Positions 35,111 to 47,166 of a stretch of 64,000 bases of DNA are shown here, piece by piece. The number at the start of each line of letters is the position of its first letter. The stretch's first letter is position 1. The DNA comes from Triglochin maritima. Its lineage: Eukaryota > Streptophyta > Magnoliopsida > Alismatales > Juncaginaceae. The notes under the pieces were generated by a model, which made no database searches, was not told the DNA's origin, and was given only the letters and a program-made list of their open reading frames with translations. The stretch spans positions 49,634,053-49,698,052 of the forward strand of contig OY821775.1 in NCBI GenBank assembly GCA_963682175.1. Reading direction: 5' to 3'. Position numbers and translations under genes: made by a program.

Positions 35111-35240
35111 GCAAGTTCATTTAATTTAGACCTCGAGTGGGTCAATATAAATGTTTAGATATTACCATCTCCCGCTCTCTACCCGCATTGGTGTTGCCAT
35201 GTTCTTTTGAAGAGAACTACATATGATATACACGAACACC

Positions 35241-36443
35241 TAGGCTGGAAATTCGGGTCATGACACGAAATCCGACACTAAATATTACGATTTGGGTCGA
35301 CACGAATGACACGAACTGTAATTCGGGTCGGGCTCAAGTTGGAGTATTTCGTGTTTCGTGTAATTCGGGTGAACACGAATAACACGAACTGTAATTCAGG
35401 TCGGGTTCGTGTAATTCGTGTAATTAGTGTCAAACATGCTAGTTTGTGTTAGGATTAATTCGTGTTTGTGTACATTTGTGTCAAACAAGTCATAATTGGT
35501 GTCAAAAAATGTTATTTCATGTTCAGGTTAATTCATGTTTGTAAAAATTCGTGTCAAACAAGTTAGTTCGACTTATTCGGGTTAATTCGTCTTCATGTCA
35601 ACACAAACACGAAAATGGATTCGTGTCAACGTGGGTTGTTTTCGGGTTACCAAATTCGTGTTCGGGTAGGGCTGTCAAATTCGTGTTTCGGGTCGTGTTC
35701 GTGTCGACACGAATTGACACGAATTTGTTTTTACTCAACCCGAACACGAACACGAACACGAAATTTAAAAAAAAAACTGACCCGAACACGAACATGAAAT
35801 TCTACAGCTAAACACGAACACGACCCGAATTGACACGATTTTTTTTTCGTGTTTGTCGAATTCGTGTTTTGGGTCGTGTTCGTGTCGACACGAATTCTTT
35901 TTGTCAACCTAAAAACAAAATATTCATGATTAATCATCACAAACTCTTTTAGAATATGAAAGGCTACAATGATACATCCATAAACATTCGGAGGCTTGGA
36001 GATGTGGATCGGAGATTTGGAGGAGTTGGAGACGGTTGGAGGCTTGAGAAATTGAGATTGTTTGTTTTAGTTAGGGTTTTTTATTCTCTATTTGACATTC
36101 GGGTATTTCGTGTCGACACGAATTACACGAAACCCGAATTTGATAAACCCGAACCCGACCCGAATTACACTTCGTGTTGTTCGTGTCGACCCGAATTCGA
36201 CACGGACCCGAAATATGTCAACCCGAACTCGAAATTTCGTGTCGTGTTCGGGTTCGAATTTCGTGTCATGACCCGAATTGACAGTCCTATGTTCGGGTTT
36301 AATATTAGATTTTCGTGTTTGTGTTTGTGTTCGTGTCGATTATTTCTTATTAATTCGTGTTCGTGTTCAGGTCGAGGAAAAACAATTCGTGTCAATTCGT
36401 GTTTGTGTCAAACACGACACGAAACACGAATTTACCAGCCCTA
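35241..36443. mobile_element. Outer non-autonomous hAT-type element
   Basis: Begins TAGGCTGGAAATTCGGG and ends CGAATTTACCAGCCCTA, imperfect inverted ends. It is flanked on both sides by the same 8 bases, CGAACACC (35233-35240 and 36444-36451), the target-site size of hAT transposons. The interior is made of many copies of GTGTCGACACGAATT- and CCCGAACACGA-like motifs, the subterminal repeat style of this group. No transposase is encoded. It is interrupted by a second element (35667-36289). Confidence 0.88.
35667..36289. mobile_element. Inner hAT-type element nested in the outer one
   Basis: Begins TAGGGCTGTCAAATTCGTG and ends CCCGAATTGACAGTCCTA. It has its own perfect 8-base target duplication TGTTCGGG (35659-35666 and 36290-36297). 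It is about 620 bp, dense in GTGTCGACACGAATT motifs, with no coding capacity. A stretch near 35960-36080 (GGAGGCTTGGAGATGTGG) is its only non-repetitive part. Confidence 0.88.
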
Positions 36444-37049
36444 CGAACACCATACATATGGGTAAACGTGGCTTATAAAAACAAATATATTTATAAACAT
36501 GACTCCTCTATTTGATATCTATTTTTCAATTTCCTTCAATTTGATCCGTTGTTGTTTGTCGTAGTTTCGGAACTCCTACAACTAGTTTGAATCATATGGG
36601 TCCTTTTCCGAGGTGGCGGATTTTTTCCTGGAAAAAAAACAATTTTTTTCGGAGAAGTACAATTATTTTAGCTATTCAATGAGGTGAAAAATGGGTAAGT
36701 AAATACTAGTTGATTATGTCTTCTTATGTCCCTGGCGCCATTGGTAACCAATCTATTTGTTTATCTTTTAACGACGTCTAATTTTAGGAATCCAGTGGCA
36801 TTAGTTGTCGCAGTTTCATCATTTATGTGTGTTTTATTTTATTAGTTGTCGCAGTAACACTAGTTAGTGAATAACTTAGTTAATTCTTTTTGTGATTTGA
36901 AGTGATCGGGTCATGAGTTAAATTCTTGAGTAACATCATTTGATGTCAGTAGAAGAATATATTGCGAGTAAAAGTAGAGGTATTAATATTATATTAAAGA
37001 AATACTATTTTTTCTAGCTTTTAGGTACTTTAACGTTACACAGGGTTGC

Positions 37050-37735
37050 CGACGGATATTGAATTTTTTGATTGTGTTATTTAAAATATTATATTTTCGT
37101 TTCTGACATCTTTTTCATAACTATTTGTATTAGTACCACTGAAAATTACACAAAATCAATCGATGTCATTATTTTTCCGCACATGTCACTCTAGTAATTT
37201 TTTTCGTTAACGTTGTTATTGTTCCGTTAACGTCGTTACAAAAATTATTATTTTAATAATAATATTTATAAATTCTACTGTATACAATCTAATAACTTAG
37301 TAATCAAAATCCGTTTTTATGATTTTCACAACAAAACACTTAAATTTCAAAAATCAATGATTTTAATTTTCACAGCAAAAAAGACCAAAACACTTGTATT
37401 ACCACCGTTTGTAATCGTGAAAATTAAAAGTTTTGATTTTTTGAATTTAAGTATTTTGCTCTGAAAATCATAAAAATGACATATTTGTATTACTAAGTTA
37501 TTAGATTATATATTATAGAATTTGTAAATTTTACCATTAAAATTAAAAAAATAACATCATTAACGGAACAATAACAACATTAACATAAAATGTTATTAGA
37601 GTGGCATGCGTGAAAAAGTAATGACATCAATGAATTTGTGTAGTTTTTCAGTGACCTTAATACAAATAATTACGAAGTGATAACAGAAACGGAAATATAG
37701 TATTTTAAAATAACAAGCAAACAAAAAATCCGTGA
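37050..37735. mobile_element. Foldback element with ~300-bp inverted arms
   Basis: The left arm from about 37050 pairs with the reverse complement of the right arm up to about 37733. Shared blocks are ATTATTTGTATTA, CACTGAAAA, GATGTCATTA, GTTGTTATTGTTCCGTTAA, AATCTAATAACTTAGTAAT and TTTTTATGATTTTCA. The arms meet near 37400 with a short spacer. Extremely AT-rich, non-coding. Superfamily not determined and no clear target duplication seen. Confidence 0.75.
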
Positions 37736-39039
37736 ATATTTAATTATCAATCGAAAATTACTTTTACCTAAAGTAAAGATAAGCAAATACCGAACTTTAT
37801 ATAATTATTAAATGCAAAGACAGATCAGCTTCTCCTTTTCCAACACCTAATGGTCTCACTATAACCCAAGATATGCAGATGTCAACAAAGCTATGCAGGG
37901 GTGGCATTTTGTTCTAATCTTACATTAAGAAATTGGGAGGGTCCAAAGTTATTTCCTTATTTTTGTTCATCCATTTGTCCTATGCTAGATTAAAAGATTA
38001 ACAACCTTACGAAGTTACAAATGACCCACAACATAGTTGACACATGCCTCTTTTTTTACTTTTTTATTTTAGGCTAAATAGTTGTGTATCTTTATTGTAA
38101 GACCAATTTTATCAAAGCCTTGAGTATGATATGCTACTTTTCTCTCTTATATTCACCTTTACAAAAGTCATTTAAAAAATTAAAGTTGTAATGATTTTAG
38201 TGGTTATTGTACTTAGGTAGTTTAGCTAGCTAGAATGCTTTCTTGTAATTGAGTTGTATCGAAAAGAATGTATGACATAAACAATTCATGTTATCGTTGT
38301 AAAATACAAATTCTTGTTAATATTTAACTAAATTTGGGGGTAAATTCAATAAATATACAAATGAGCCAATCTATTGCAATTTGAAAAATGAGTAATATAT
38401 TATTATTTTCAAAGTTGAAGGGATTCTGCGAATCAACAAAAATTTTTTTTGTGAATCAATACGCTTAAAAGACGTGTGTTATACTAAAAAAGTCAACGAA
38501 AATTATTCGTCCATACGCTTAAAAAACATTTCGTTTAAGAAAGGAAATGAGCACTTAACCTAACTTTTTTCGACCTATTTTTATGCTCTAGTGACTGGTG
38601 GGATCCCTCTGGTTGAATATGACTTATAACTTTTGTGTCATTGTGATTTAAAATAAAGAATATGCGCCTAAATACATGTAATAATTCCTTTTTAATAGTT
38701 TAATTACATGTAAAAGCAATTTCTTTTTTTTCTTCCTTCACGTAAAGAATATGCGCTAAATACATGTCAAAGCAATTTCATTGTATTAAGATTCAATTTT
38801 GAGATGTCATAAATGACAAAATTATAGAAATGGAATGCCAACCGTTACATTTTGATTCCCTTAAACCAAAACACATGCCATAAACTAAATCATATCTTTC
38901 ATACACCATACAACTCACCCCTCCTAAATAACAAAACATGAACTAACCAACATCAAGGTTACATAGTTAAACTATAAGACCCCTCTAGTACAAAGAGGTT
39001 TAGGTTCAAGCTAGCTAGTCTTGAAGATCGATGAGTTCA
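37736..39039. other. AT-rich intergenic DNA downstream of HIPP
   Basis: No gene recognised. The part nearest 39040 should hold the 3' untranslated region of the minus-strand HIPP gene. Confidence 0.45.
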
Positions 39040-40569
39040 TCACATAAGCTTGCAAGCATTGGCATTTTCGTCGCTAAATACGTTGTAGGAGCCGTCATCC
39101 GGTGGGGGTAAAGTAACTCCGACGGGCGGAAGTGGGGGCGGGTAATGAGGGTAAAACCCCTCATGTTGATAAGTACTCATGGGATATGAGTAACCTTGTT
39201 GCAATACTTCATGTTGCATTGACATTGGTGCATAATAACTGTAGCTTGTGCTTGGGCTAACCATATTGTAACTTACAACGTACGACGGTTCGGGTATTGG
39301 TTGGTATGGTGTTGTGTATTGTTGGAAGAGTTGTGTCGGGTTTCGCGGAATTTGGTGGGGAATGGCTTCTTGTTGTGGTTCGTTTTCTTTTTGTTTGCTC
39401 TTGTTATCGAATTTATTCTCTGTCCTCTTCTCATTCTTCGAGTTTTTAGACTCATTGTTATCGATTTTCTCGATAACAATCGAGTTTGGATTTTCGTTAG
39501 CTTCCTTCTCGGTATCAATCAGTTTCTCAACTTTCTTCTCACTTATGGGCTTCTCGGTGATACATTTTTCCTCCTTATTGTCTTTGTTATCCTTTTCTTC
39601 GTTTCTTGTCGGCTTCTTGTCTTTGTTCTTGCCTTCTTCGTTTGGTTTCACGTCTTCTACTCTGGGTTTTTCTTTCTTAGTGTCAGACTCGGTCGAGTTT
39701 TTCTTGACATTTTTAGCGTTATCAGACGTGTTTGTGGGGTTTGGGTTTGGTTCCTCAGGCCAAATCTCGGCATTTTTGTGGGCTTTAGCAAGCTTTCTAA
39801 GAAGAACTTCAACATCAACGTTACATGTGACAACGACCTTGTGTTTCTTAGAATCTACTTCAACCGTGTACACACCTTAAAGAGAAACAAAATTAATCAA
39901 ATAATTAGTAAAGAATTGTACCGGAATATGAGGAAAGAAAACATTAAAAATTCCACAATAAATTTCTTAAGTAAAATTTTCAAAATGAATTCTAAACATC
40001 ATAATAACAAATTAGTTAAAATATTAAAAAACGTAACACTCAAAAAACTTAAGCCACATTTAGAAACAAGAAAATAAGCAAATGAACAAGAAAATAGAAA
40101 AGACTAAAGCGATATTACACATAACAACTTTTGCACTATGGATTAGTAAATAAAGGTAAGGTAAACCCCAAGACACCATGACTACAAATTCAAAACTAAA
40201 ACCAGTAGATAGCCAAGAATTAGACCCCAAAAAAGGATCCAAAAATCCAAACCTTACACAACAAAAATGTTCAAATAAACAAAGAAAATCAAAAAAACCA
40301 AGAAGGGCCCAAGAGTGGACTGAAATGAAAAAAATGAACTTCTGTTTACCATCAATGTTTTGGAGCACTTTCTTAACTTTTTTCTTGCAACCCTCACAGT
40401 GAATTGAGACCTTCAGCACCCATTTCTGTTTTGTTGCATCAAACATACCCAAAACATTAATAACTAGTGATCATAAGCAAATGGGTTGGTTTTGGAACTA
40501 CAAAATATGAACTAAATTGCTCACCTTATACTTGAGTGGCTCAACTTGCTCTTCTCCAATTGTTGCCAT
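39040..40569 (-). CDS. Heavy-metal-associated isoprenylated plant protein (HIPP)
   Basis: Three exons in phase: 40569-40525, 40425-40350 and 39875-39040, encoding 318 aa. MATIGEEQVEPLKYKKWVLK leads into one HMA domain (residues ~16-80). Its metal-binding CxxC is CEGC at 25-28, followed by KKKVKKVLQNIDGVYTVEVD. A long Lys/Glu/Asn-rich disordered stretch and a Tyr/Pro/Gln-rich region follow. The last four residues are CKLM, a CaaX box for prenylation, which together with HMA defines the HIPP family. These proteins bind metals or act in stress and developmental signalling at membranes; the ligand here is unknown. Both introns are short, and the one between exon 1 and exon 2 separates the start from the metal site. 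Confidence 0.93.
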
Positions 40570-40789
40570 GATAGAAATATATAAAACAAAGTATGGTATT
40601 GTGATGAAGGGTAGAAGAGGGAGTGTGGAGGAGAGATGTGGTAATGGAAGTGAGGAGAAACCAAAGATTCTCCAAAGGTTTAAAGGAGAGGAGGAGAAAG
40701 GAAAAGGCAAAAAGAGAGGTTTGGAGGAAGGAGAGTGGAGGGTGGTCAGTATTAATGGAATGTGCTTTTGCATCCGGACTCTCCACTTT

Positions 40790-43700
40790 TTTATAATATT
40801 TTCATGGTTAAAGAGAAATTATGTCAGTATTTATTTCTTATTTATTTAGATGCGAGAAAACTCGAGTTTAATTACCGAAGTGTGGTTGTGGAGGTTGTAA
40901 CTTGCTTCAAAAGGTTTGTATGTGTTTGGTTCGTGGAAAAATTCTAAAACGACAGAGAATCATATCTAAAATTACTGGAAAACTTATGCTAAAAAACGGA
41001 TAATTTTTATACACTTCAACATATATACGCACAAGTGTCAATCATCATAAGTGAATTAGATCTTCAGAAACTAAAGTAGTCACTTAGAACAATACTTCCA
41101 GCAAACTAATAGATTTCATGCAACTTTAGTTGACGGTAAACGAAGGATAAGTTCATTTACTTAGGAAATGCTCACGAAAACTATGTTGAGTGGACCAAAC
41201 ATTCACATTCTATGTTTATTCCGTATTGAAAGTTCAGTAATATATCACGCACTACAATCATAATCAAATGGAACTTTATGCATCTCTCAAACTTGAGATC
41301 TTTATGTCGGCATAAGTGAATTCTTACGCACGTATCATCAAAATAAATTTTGATTTAAGAACGAACAAAGGCGTATTTGTCGCTCTTCAAGATCAAATAT
41401 ATCATCATTTTTTCCAGATATACTCTTAACTAAATTTCAGAATGCAATTCATTTCATTGGACATCTATTGACTAAATTAGTCCCAATGGTTTTAAAAAAA
41501 AGTAATCATGTGATGGACACTCCACTTGTTCCTTGTGTGACATTAATTAGATGCCATAATGCTTGCATGGATTTGTTTGATCACCCAAAAATACAAAACA
41601 GATAAGATTCATTTAAGAAATATTTGGGTCGTATAGAGTTCATTGATGACTAGGAGAGAGATGGAAAAATACATTAAAAAAATCTTTAGAAGTAAGAATA
41701 CATACCCATGATCAATGAATAGTAACCAAAAACTTGTTTTCTCTAAAATTTTGGACCGCCTCCTTAAATTCAGAGTTGGAGTTTGTTTTCCTTTTCTTTT
41801 TGCGTAGGAGACAAACAAAAGAATACAAACTTCCTTAGAAACAAATAATAAGATGTCAATTGATGTGGAGAGAATGAGCCCATGAATAATTAAATTATTT
41901 CTTATGAAACACTAATCTCATTTTAAGTGGGCGTTGGCAATATTTAGCATGTCGATGAGGACATAGAGAACACGACCAACCTTGCCCATCTAATACTTTG
42001 TTTCTAGACATGTGTAACCCTGTTAGAGAGCCAAGGATTAGTGGATTTTTTAATTGTCTTCATGATTTTGTTATAATGCAGCATGCTCCATGCCATCATC
42101 AATGATCTAGCTAGGGTCAGCTATGACAATAGATTGTGGTTTGTCATGTTATTGAGTCATTTATTTTGAAGTTGAAGATCACAAAATATGAAAGAAACCA
42201 CTAAAGTTCAAAATCAATCCTAACTAAACTTTAAGATACAAACATTAATTTATGATCTTGTTATTCCATAATTAGGAATCTACCAACAACGACATTATCA
42301 AATTGAGGTGATTAAATGTTACGACGCAATAAATACAAGAAAAACAAATCTATCACTTAAAATAATAACAAGTACTTAATAGTTAATAGCCAATAATGTA
42401 GAAACACACAAAAGTGGATTGGTTTCTCTATTACCCATGTGACCATGTGCCTGAGATTGCCTTTCAAAAGCAAACCAATTTCGATAGTTGAGGATATGCA
42501 TTTGAAGTTTTGAACTTACAAATTGTAGAACTTTATCATTTCAGAAGGGATAAAAAGATATTCAGAATTTTAGATACCTCAGCCCCTCAAACTGATTACA
42601 CCAAAATAGCTAATGGAACCATCAAGAAAAGCCAATCTCAAACAAAGTTATTTTACAGAGGGGGGAAATCTCAATTTCCTGCAACAAACAAAACAAAACT
42701 ACTGATTCTACAGAAACAGAAATTACATGGTAAATGCAACTCAACATAGAAATTCTTTTAGGAATAAAATAATTTGGAAGATTCTAAAAACATTCAGAAA
42801 CTAGTACCACAAATTCTCATCTAAAATACCCTCAGCGACTAGTATCTAAAGCAGAAGCTACCGAGCAATCCTCTACACTAGGGCTGATCCTTGTCATTAG
42901 CAACTAAAGATAAAAGTTCCCATTGATCTCTCTCCATATTCAATTATCAAAAAAGACAAATTGGCTTTATTACAAAGCCATTGTTTTAAAAGCCAACAAC
43001 AACACATAATGTCCCACATTTAAAAGGACAATGCATCTTTATATGCACCTCATGAGGGAGATGTCACATCACTGTAAGGTTTAGCAACTGACATACAAAA
43101 TTTTGAATCTATGATAGAGATATACCTGAGATTGAATCTAACAATGAAAAAGATAGTATCTCATGGTTCAATCAAGTGATTCAAGTTCCAATCATGCTTC
43201 CTCTATTGTTGGTCTGGCAAATTGAAAGGAATGTTAGAGAATTCAGACCTAACAGTTTGCATCCAAAAACGTGAAAAACAGGAAAACCAGGATTTTTCTT
43301 CTTTTTGGAGTGCTATAATTTAGTTATTACTGTGTTAGTGCAGTTCATACTCACCAACAGGTGGATTATACTTGAGGTCCAACCACATAGGTGGAAAGTC
43401 ATATAAAGGCGGAAAGAAATCATCATAATGGAAAAGCATAACAATATCTGTGTTCATGTGACCTTTGAGAGGTTACTTGGTGTGGTCATCAAAACTTTCC
43501 AGGTTAATAAGAAACAGTCCCATACTGCAAAGCATTACCAACTCTTGGTACTTACGTGATAGAGTTGTTACCTTTTAGCTTACTACTGCATGCATTTCAA
43601 TGCTCCCTCTAAATAAGGCCAAGTGGTATATATATTATCTATCGGTAAGGCATGTGACTATGTGAGGCATTAGTTTCTCATTATGGTTGGAAATTGATGT

Positions 43701-44239
43701 TGAGGTTGTCATTAACTCTTCGGACAAGAGATGTATACATTTTCCTTCTTTACCTTCTTTCCAATCATTTTTTTTCTTTTCAAAAACTTATATGCAATGG
43801 TAAATTCAGTTCAGAATAATTACAGGTTTTTTTATCATAGAATATTTATAGGGATGATAACAGGATAAACTGCACATTCTTTTTACATTCCAACCTTTAA
43901 AGAAAAACCTACCGAGAGGAAGTTTACAGGTGCTGAACCACCTAAAGACCAAAAAGACACTTAACTGGATGAAAACCATTTAACACTGTCTTACATCAAT
44001 TTGTGTCCAGATGTTTTGCTCGGCGTATACATGGTGTTGTCAGAACAATTTGAAGTTTTGAACCATGAAAACAAACCACCTAGAAGACAACTAATAAAAA
44101 TGTCCTACAAGAACGGCACTACAGGGAAGACATCCATTAAGAAAGTACGTATAAGTGGAGAGCAGAAATGTGATAGCACAACAAAGTAGGAAATGATATA
44201 ACTACGAGAGCTAGAATTACAAACTAGTTACTTACCCTC
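40790..44239. other. 3.4-kb intergenic region without a recognised gene
   Basis: AT-rich on both strands; the open frames are short and match no family I know. A minus-strand stretch around 43350-43460 reads FPPLYDFPPMWLDLKYNPPV with acceptor-like ends and could be a degenerate exon, but nothing around it supports a gene. Confidence 0.4.
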
Positions 44240-45587
44240 TTATACTTCATGGTTCTCTTCCTTGTTATCATCATCATAATCGTCGTAATCATCTTCGTCC
44301 TTGTCGTCATCTGCATTAAATGTGAGTTGGGGATGCCTCATCCTCTCATACCTCCAAGCATCATTGCGGTTGAAGTCATTACCAAGTTTCACGTCCCTGT
44401 GCTTCACCACAAGCCATCTTAGTAGTCTCTCTTCCTTGTTGAGATAGAGCAGTTCCTTGTGAAAGCTGGGCGGAACCATCATAGTCATTTGCATAAGTTG
44501 AGCCTATAAGAAATGGACATATAATCAAACTACTAATATAAGTAGCCCCTGAAAGTAATACCAAATAAAACTCCTAAAACAAAGTATTATAACTGTGCCT
44601 TGTGAGTGGTTTGAGGGCGTGAATACAAACATTGCAGCATTGCTAACAAACTTAACAATTTTTTTTCTGAACAGCAACTCAAAAAACTTATTAAGTAGAA
44701 GAAGGCTTCTAAAGTTAGGCAGCTGGCCAAGTATATAAACCTATTCGAAGAAAAATAGAGAAAACATATCTATAACTTGTAGAAAGCCTTGAATGTTACA
44801 ATAATCTACTATAACAAAAAATACAGCCTATAGAATAGCTTCCTCGTATTAGTCCAACAACATCTGATGAGCAATAAAATTTATTTATGGGATATATATA
44901 AGTAAACTTGCAATCTTGACGGGAGTTTTACGATATTGGAGTATACCTAGAGAGGTACTAGCTTATTTTTTGTTAAACTAATCTACAAGTCTTGCTTACT
45001 TCTCAATTAGCATCAGTACTATTTATATTCATGATACTGATACAATATGAAACTAATAGATAAACAAGGCAATCATAGGTAACAGTAACACATGTTTGAA
45101 CAGGTATGAACAGGAAACAGGTTTTCTGCAAATTCAGTAACACTAAAAATGCCACCTCTTATGTTTCAAAACAGTGTATTTGGTAAGGAATGTGGTGTGA
45201 CAAAGCCAAAGATATATTAAAGTACAGAGACCAACCTAATAAGTGTAACATGTCATAACTATATACAAGGAAGATAAGAAACAAGGTAATGATACACAAT
45301 TGTTACAAATAACAAACATGAAGGATCTTTTACCATCTACAGTTCCAACAAAAGCAAAAAATATAGCTTATTGACATAACTACATTGGCTGATCATGTGA
45401 TTACCTCAAAGTGTCTCCCGTCGAGCTTCCTGATGCCATAACCCAACTGAACCTTCCCAAACGACTGGATATCAGTTACAACCCCATTTCTAGTGTAAAC
45501 GTGCTTGCCAACTCTAGAAACCAGATCAACCAACCTATCTTTGTTGACGTGAGACTTTAATAATAGCATACAATCATAAAGAGGCAT
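44240..45587 (-). CDS. Mitochondrial-type ribosomal protein bS6 family
   Basis: Two coding exons, 45587-45405 and 44503-44240, join in phase (RHFE-AQLMQMTMMVPP) to give 148 aa. MPLYDCMLLLKSHVNKDRLV, GKHVYTRNGVVTDIQSFG, GYGIRKLDGRHFE and LYLNKEERLLRWLVVKHRDV cover the whole bS6 fold, as in the plant organellar S6 family. A 40-residue tail very rich in Asp/Glu (ADDDKDEDDYDDYDDDNKEE) is unusual compared with the bacterial protein, which also has an acidic tail but a shorter one. S6 binds the central domain of small-subunit rRNA with uS18. No long presequence is visible before MPLYD, as in other plant members. A GC-rich block near 46240-46330 may be a leader exon. Confidence 0.88.
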
Positions 45588-47166
45588 CTTAACTTCAGAA
45601 TACAACACGAAAGTCTCAAAACTCCTCCTTTTGCCGTGAAATCCAATCCCTAATGATACAGGGCTACAATAAGTAGTACATAAGTTATACAACATGTACA
45701 ACATTAATCCCAGAAAACTATAAGTCTATTTAGCTACATAACCACACCAATATAGTCTATTTAGACTTTCTGAAGACGAAATGGATTATTTTCCTTAACT
45801 TTATCAAAAGTTACATTTTCGTACCAATTACCAGAATTTGAGTTCCGAGAACTAGAATTATGGGAACTCAAGTTCTAAAGACTGGATTTCTAGATCTTCC
45901 ACCACTTCCTTTGAACCGATCACACCCTAAACGAAAAACAAGCAACCATTTCTTAGAGTTAGACACTCACTCAATTCCATTCCATCACTTATGACTCTCG
46001 AGCGTATAGACGTAAAACGGAGAATTTCAACCGTCCAAAAGTTCAAGATTCAATATCAGGTATCATATCCACGATATAAATTAAGAAATACTAACAATGA
46101 AGTTTTTCTGGAGGGGATTGGAGGTGATCTACAAACAGTAGAAGCCAGGGGGGGGAAATACAACCAATAAGTAAAAAAATAAAAAAAATCACGGATTCAG
46201 TAAAGAAAAAGTTTGTATATAACGGGAAAGGTGATTTACGAGGGAGAGGAGGTCGCCGGAGGTGGTTAGCGACGTCCGGCGGCGGTTGGGAGGGGGTTTG
46301 GTGTGGTGTTGGTTAGGGTTTAGACGGGTTTCGTCTTTTTTAGGATGAAAATGAGTAGGTGAATTGCAGATTCCTCTCCGTAGTTTGTGAACTTTGAAAC
46401 GTGACCATCATCTTTTTTTCTTTTTTACTTTTCGTATAATTTATTGATAATTTCTTGATAACAAACATGTTTTAGGACTAGTTCAGTTACGAGATCGTTC
46501 ATCTTTAGATAATTAAGACCATATATTAAATTTCAGCAGCATCATTCTCATGTTGGGAAGGTTGGGATTTAAAATGGATTGGAATAGAAGATTAAAAAAA
46601 ATGTTTTGGCATCAATGAAAAAACAAATCTTAGGAAAATGAATTTTGTATAAAATTTGACTGAAGAAGTGAGAAGGAGTTGTAAGATTTGGATCTGGTCA
46701 AAGTTTCGGCTCAAAACATGCAAGTCAAATGTTGCATCTTTCAAAGTACATCTTTGATATTGCTCGATATTGATTGTTGTATAATGATTGATACAAATTT
46801 GACTACTAGTTATGTACCAACAACAACACGACTCAAAATTGCGAGGTTAATAGTAAATCACCTGGTATGATGATTGTAATTTTGTAAGTTTAATAATCTT
46901 TTTTTGTGATTGGTGCATCATCATTTAATTACCAACTGAAAGATAGAATAACAATTTGGTTGTATACCGACATGCATATGGAATGATGAAAGACAAAAAA
47001 AAAGATCATTATCCAAAAATTACACCAATAATGTTAAAAAACGAGGGGCTAAAAACAATTACTCCACCCCTCGTCTTCGACCCTCTAGGGTTTCACAAAT
47101 CCTCGATTTTTCGCCCAAAACCGTTTGTCGAACTACGTTTTGGGGCCGCGATTTGGTCTTGGAGTG
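45588..47166. other. Divergent promoter region of bS6 and CFAP20
   Basis: Contains the leader of the minus-strand bS6 gene (GC-rich block at 46240-46330, likely a 5' untranslated exon) and, about 0.8 kb further, the leader of the plus-strand CFAP20 gene (47050-47166). No other gene seen. Confidence 0.45.

Noticed and set aside
35551..36465. Several overlapping frames of repeated Asn/Thr/Arg or Val/Phe residues
   Set aside because: They arise from the CGAACACGA-type subterminal repeats of the nested hAT elements and are open in many frames at once.
39301..40077. Long plus-strand frames of hydrophobic residues (258 and 188 codons)
   Set aside because: Both are antisense to the HIPP Lys/Glu-rich exon, whose AAG/GAA codons read as Leu/Phe/Ser on the other strand.
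45393..45704. A start for bS6 upstream of MPLYD (reading MLYMLYNLCTTYC...)
   Set aside because: The frame stays open upstream, but that part lacks similarity to the family and includes AT-rich, intron-like sequence; MPLYD is the conserved start.
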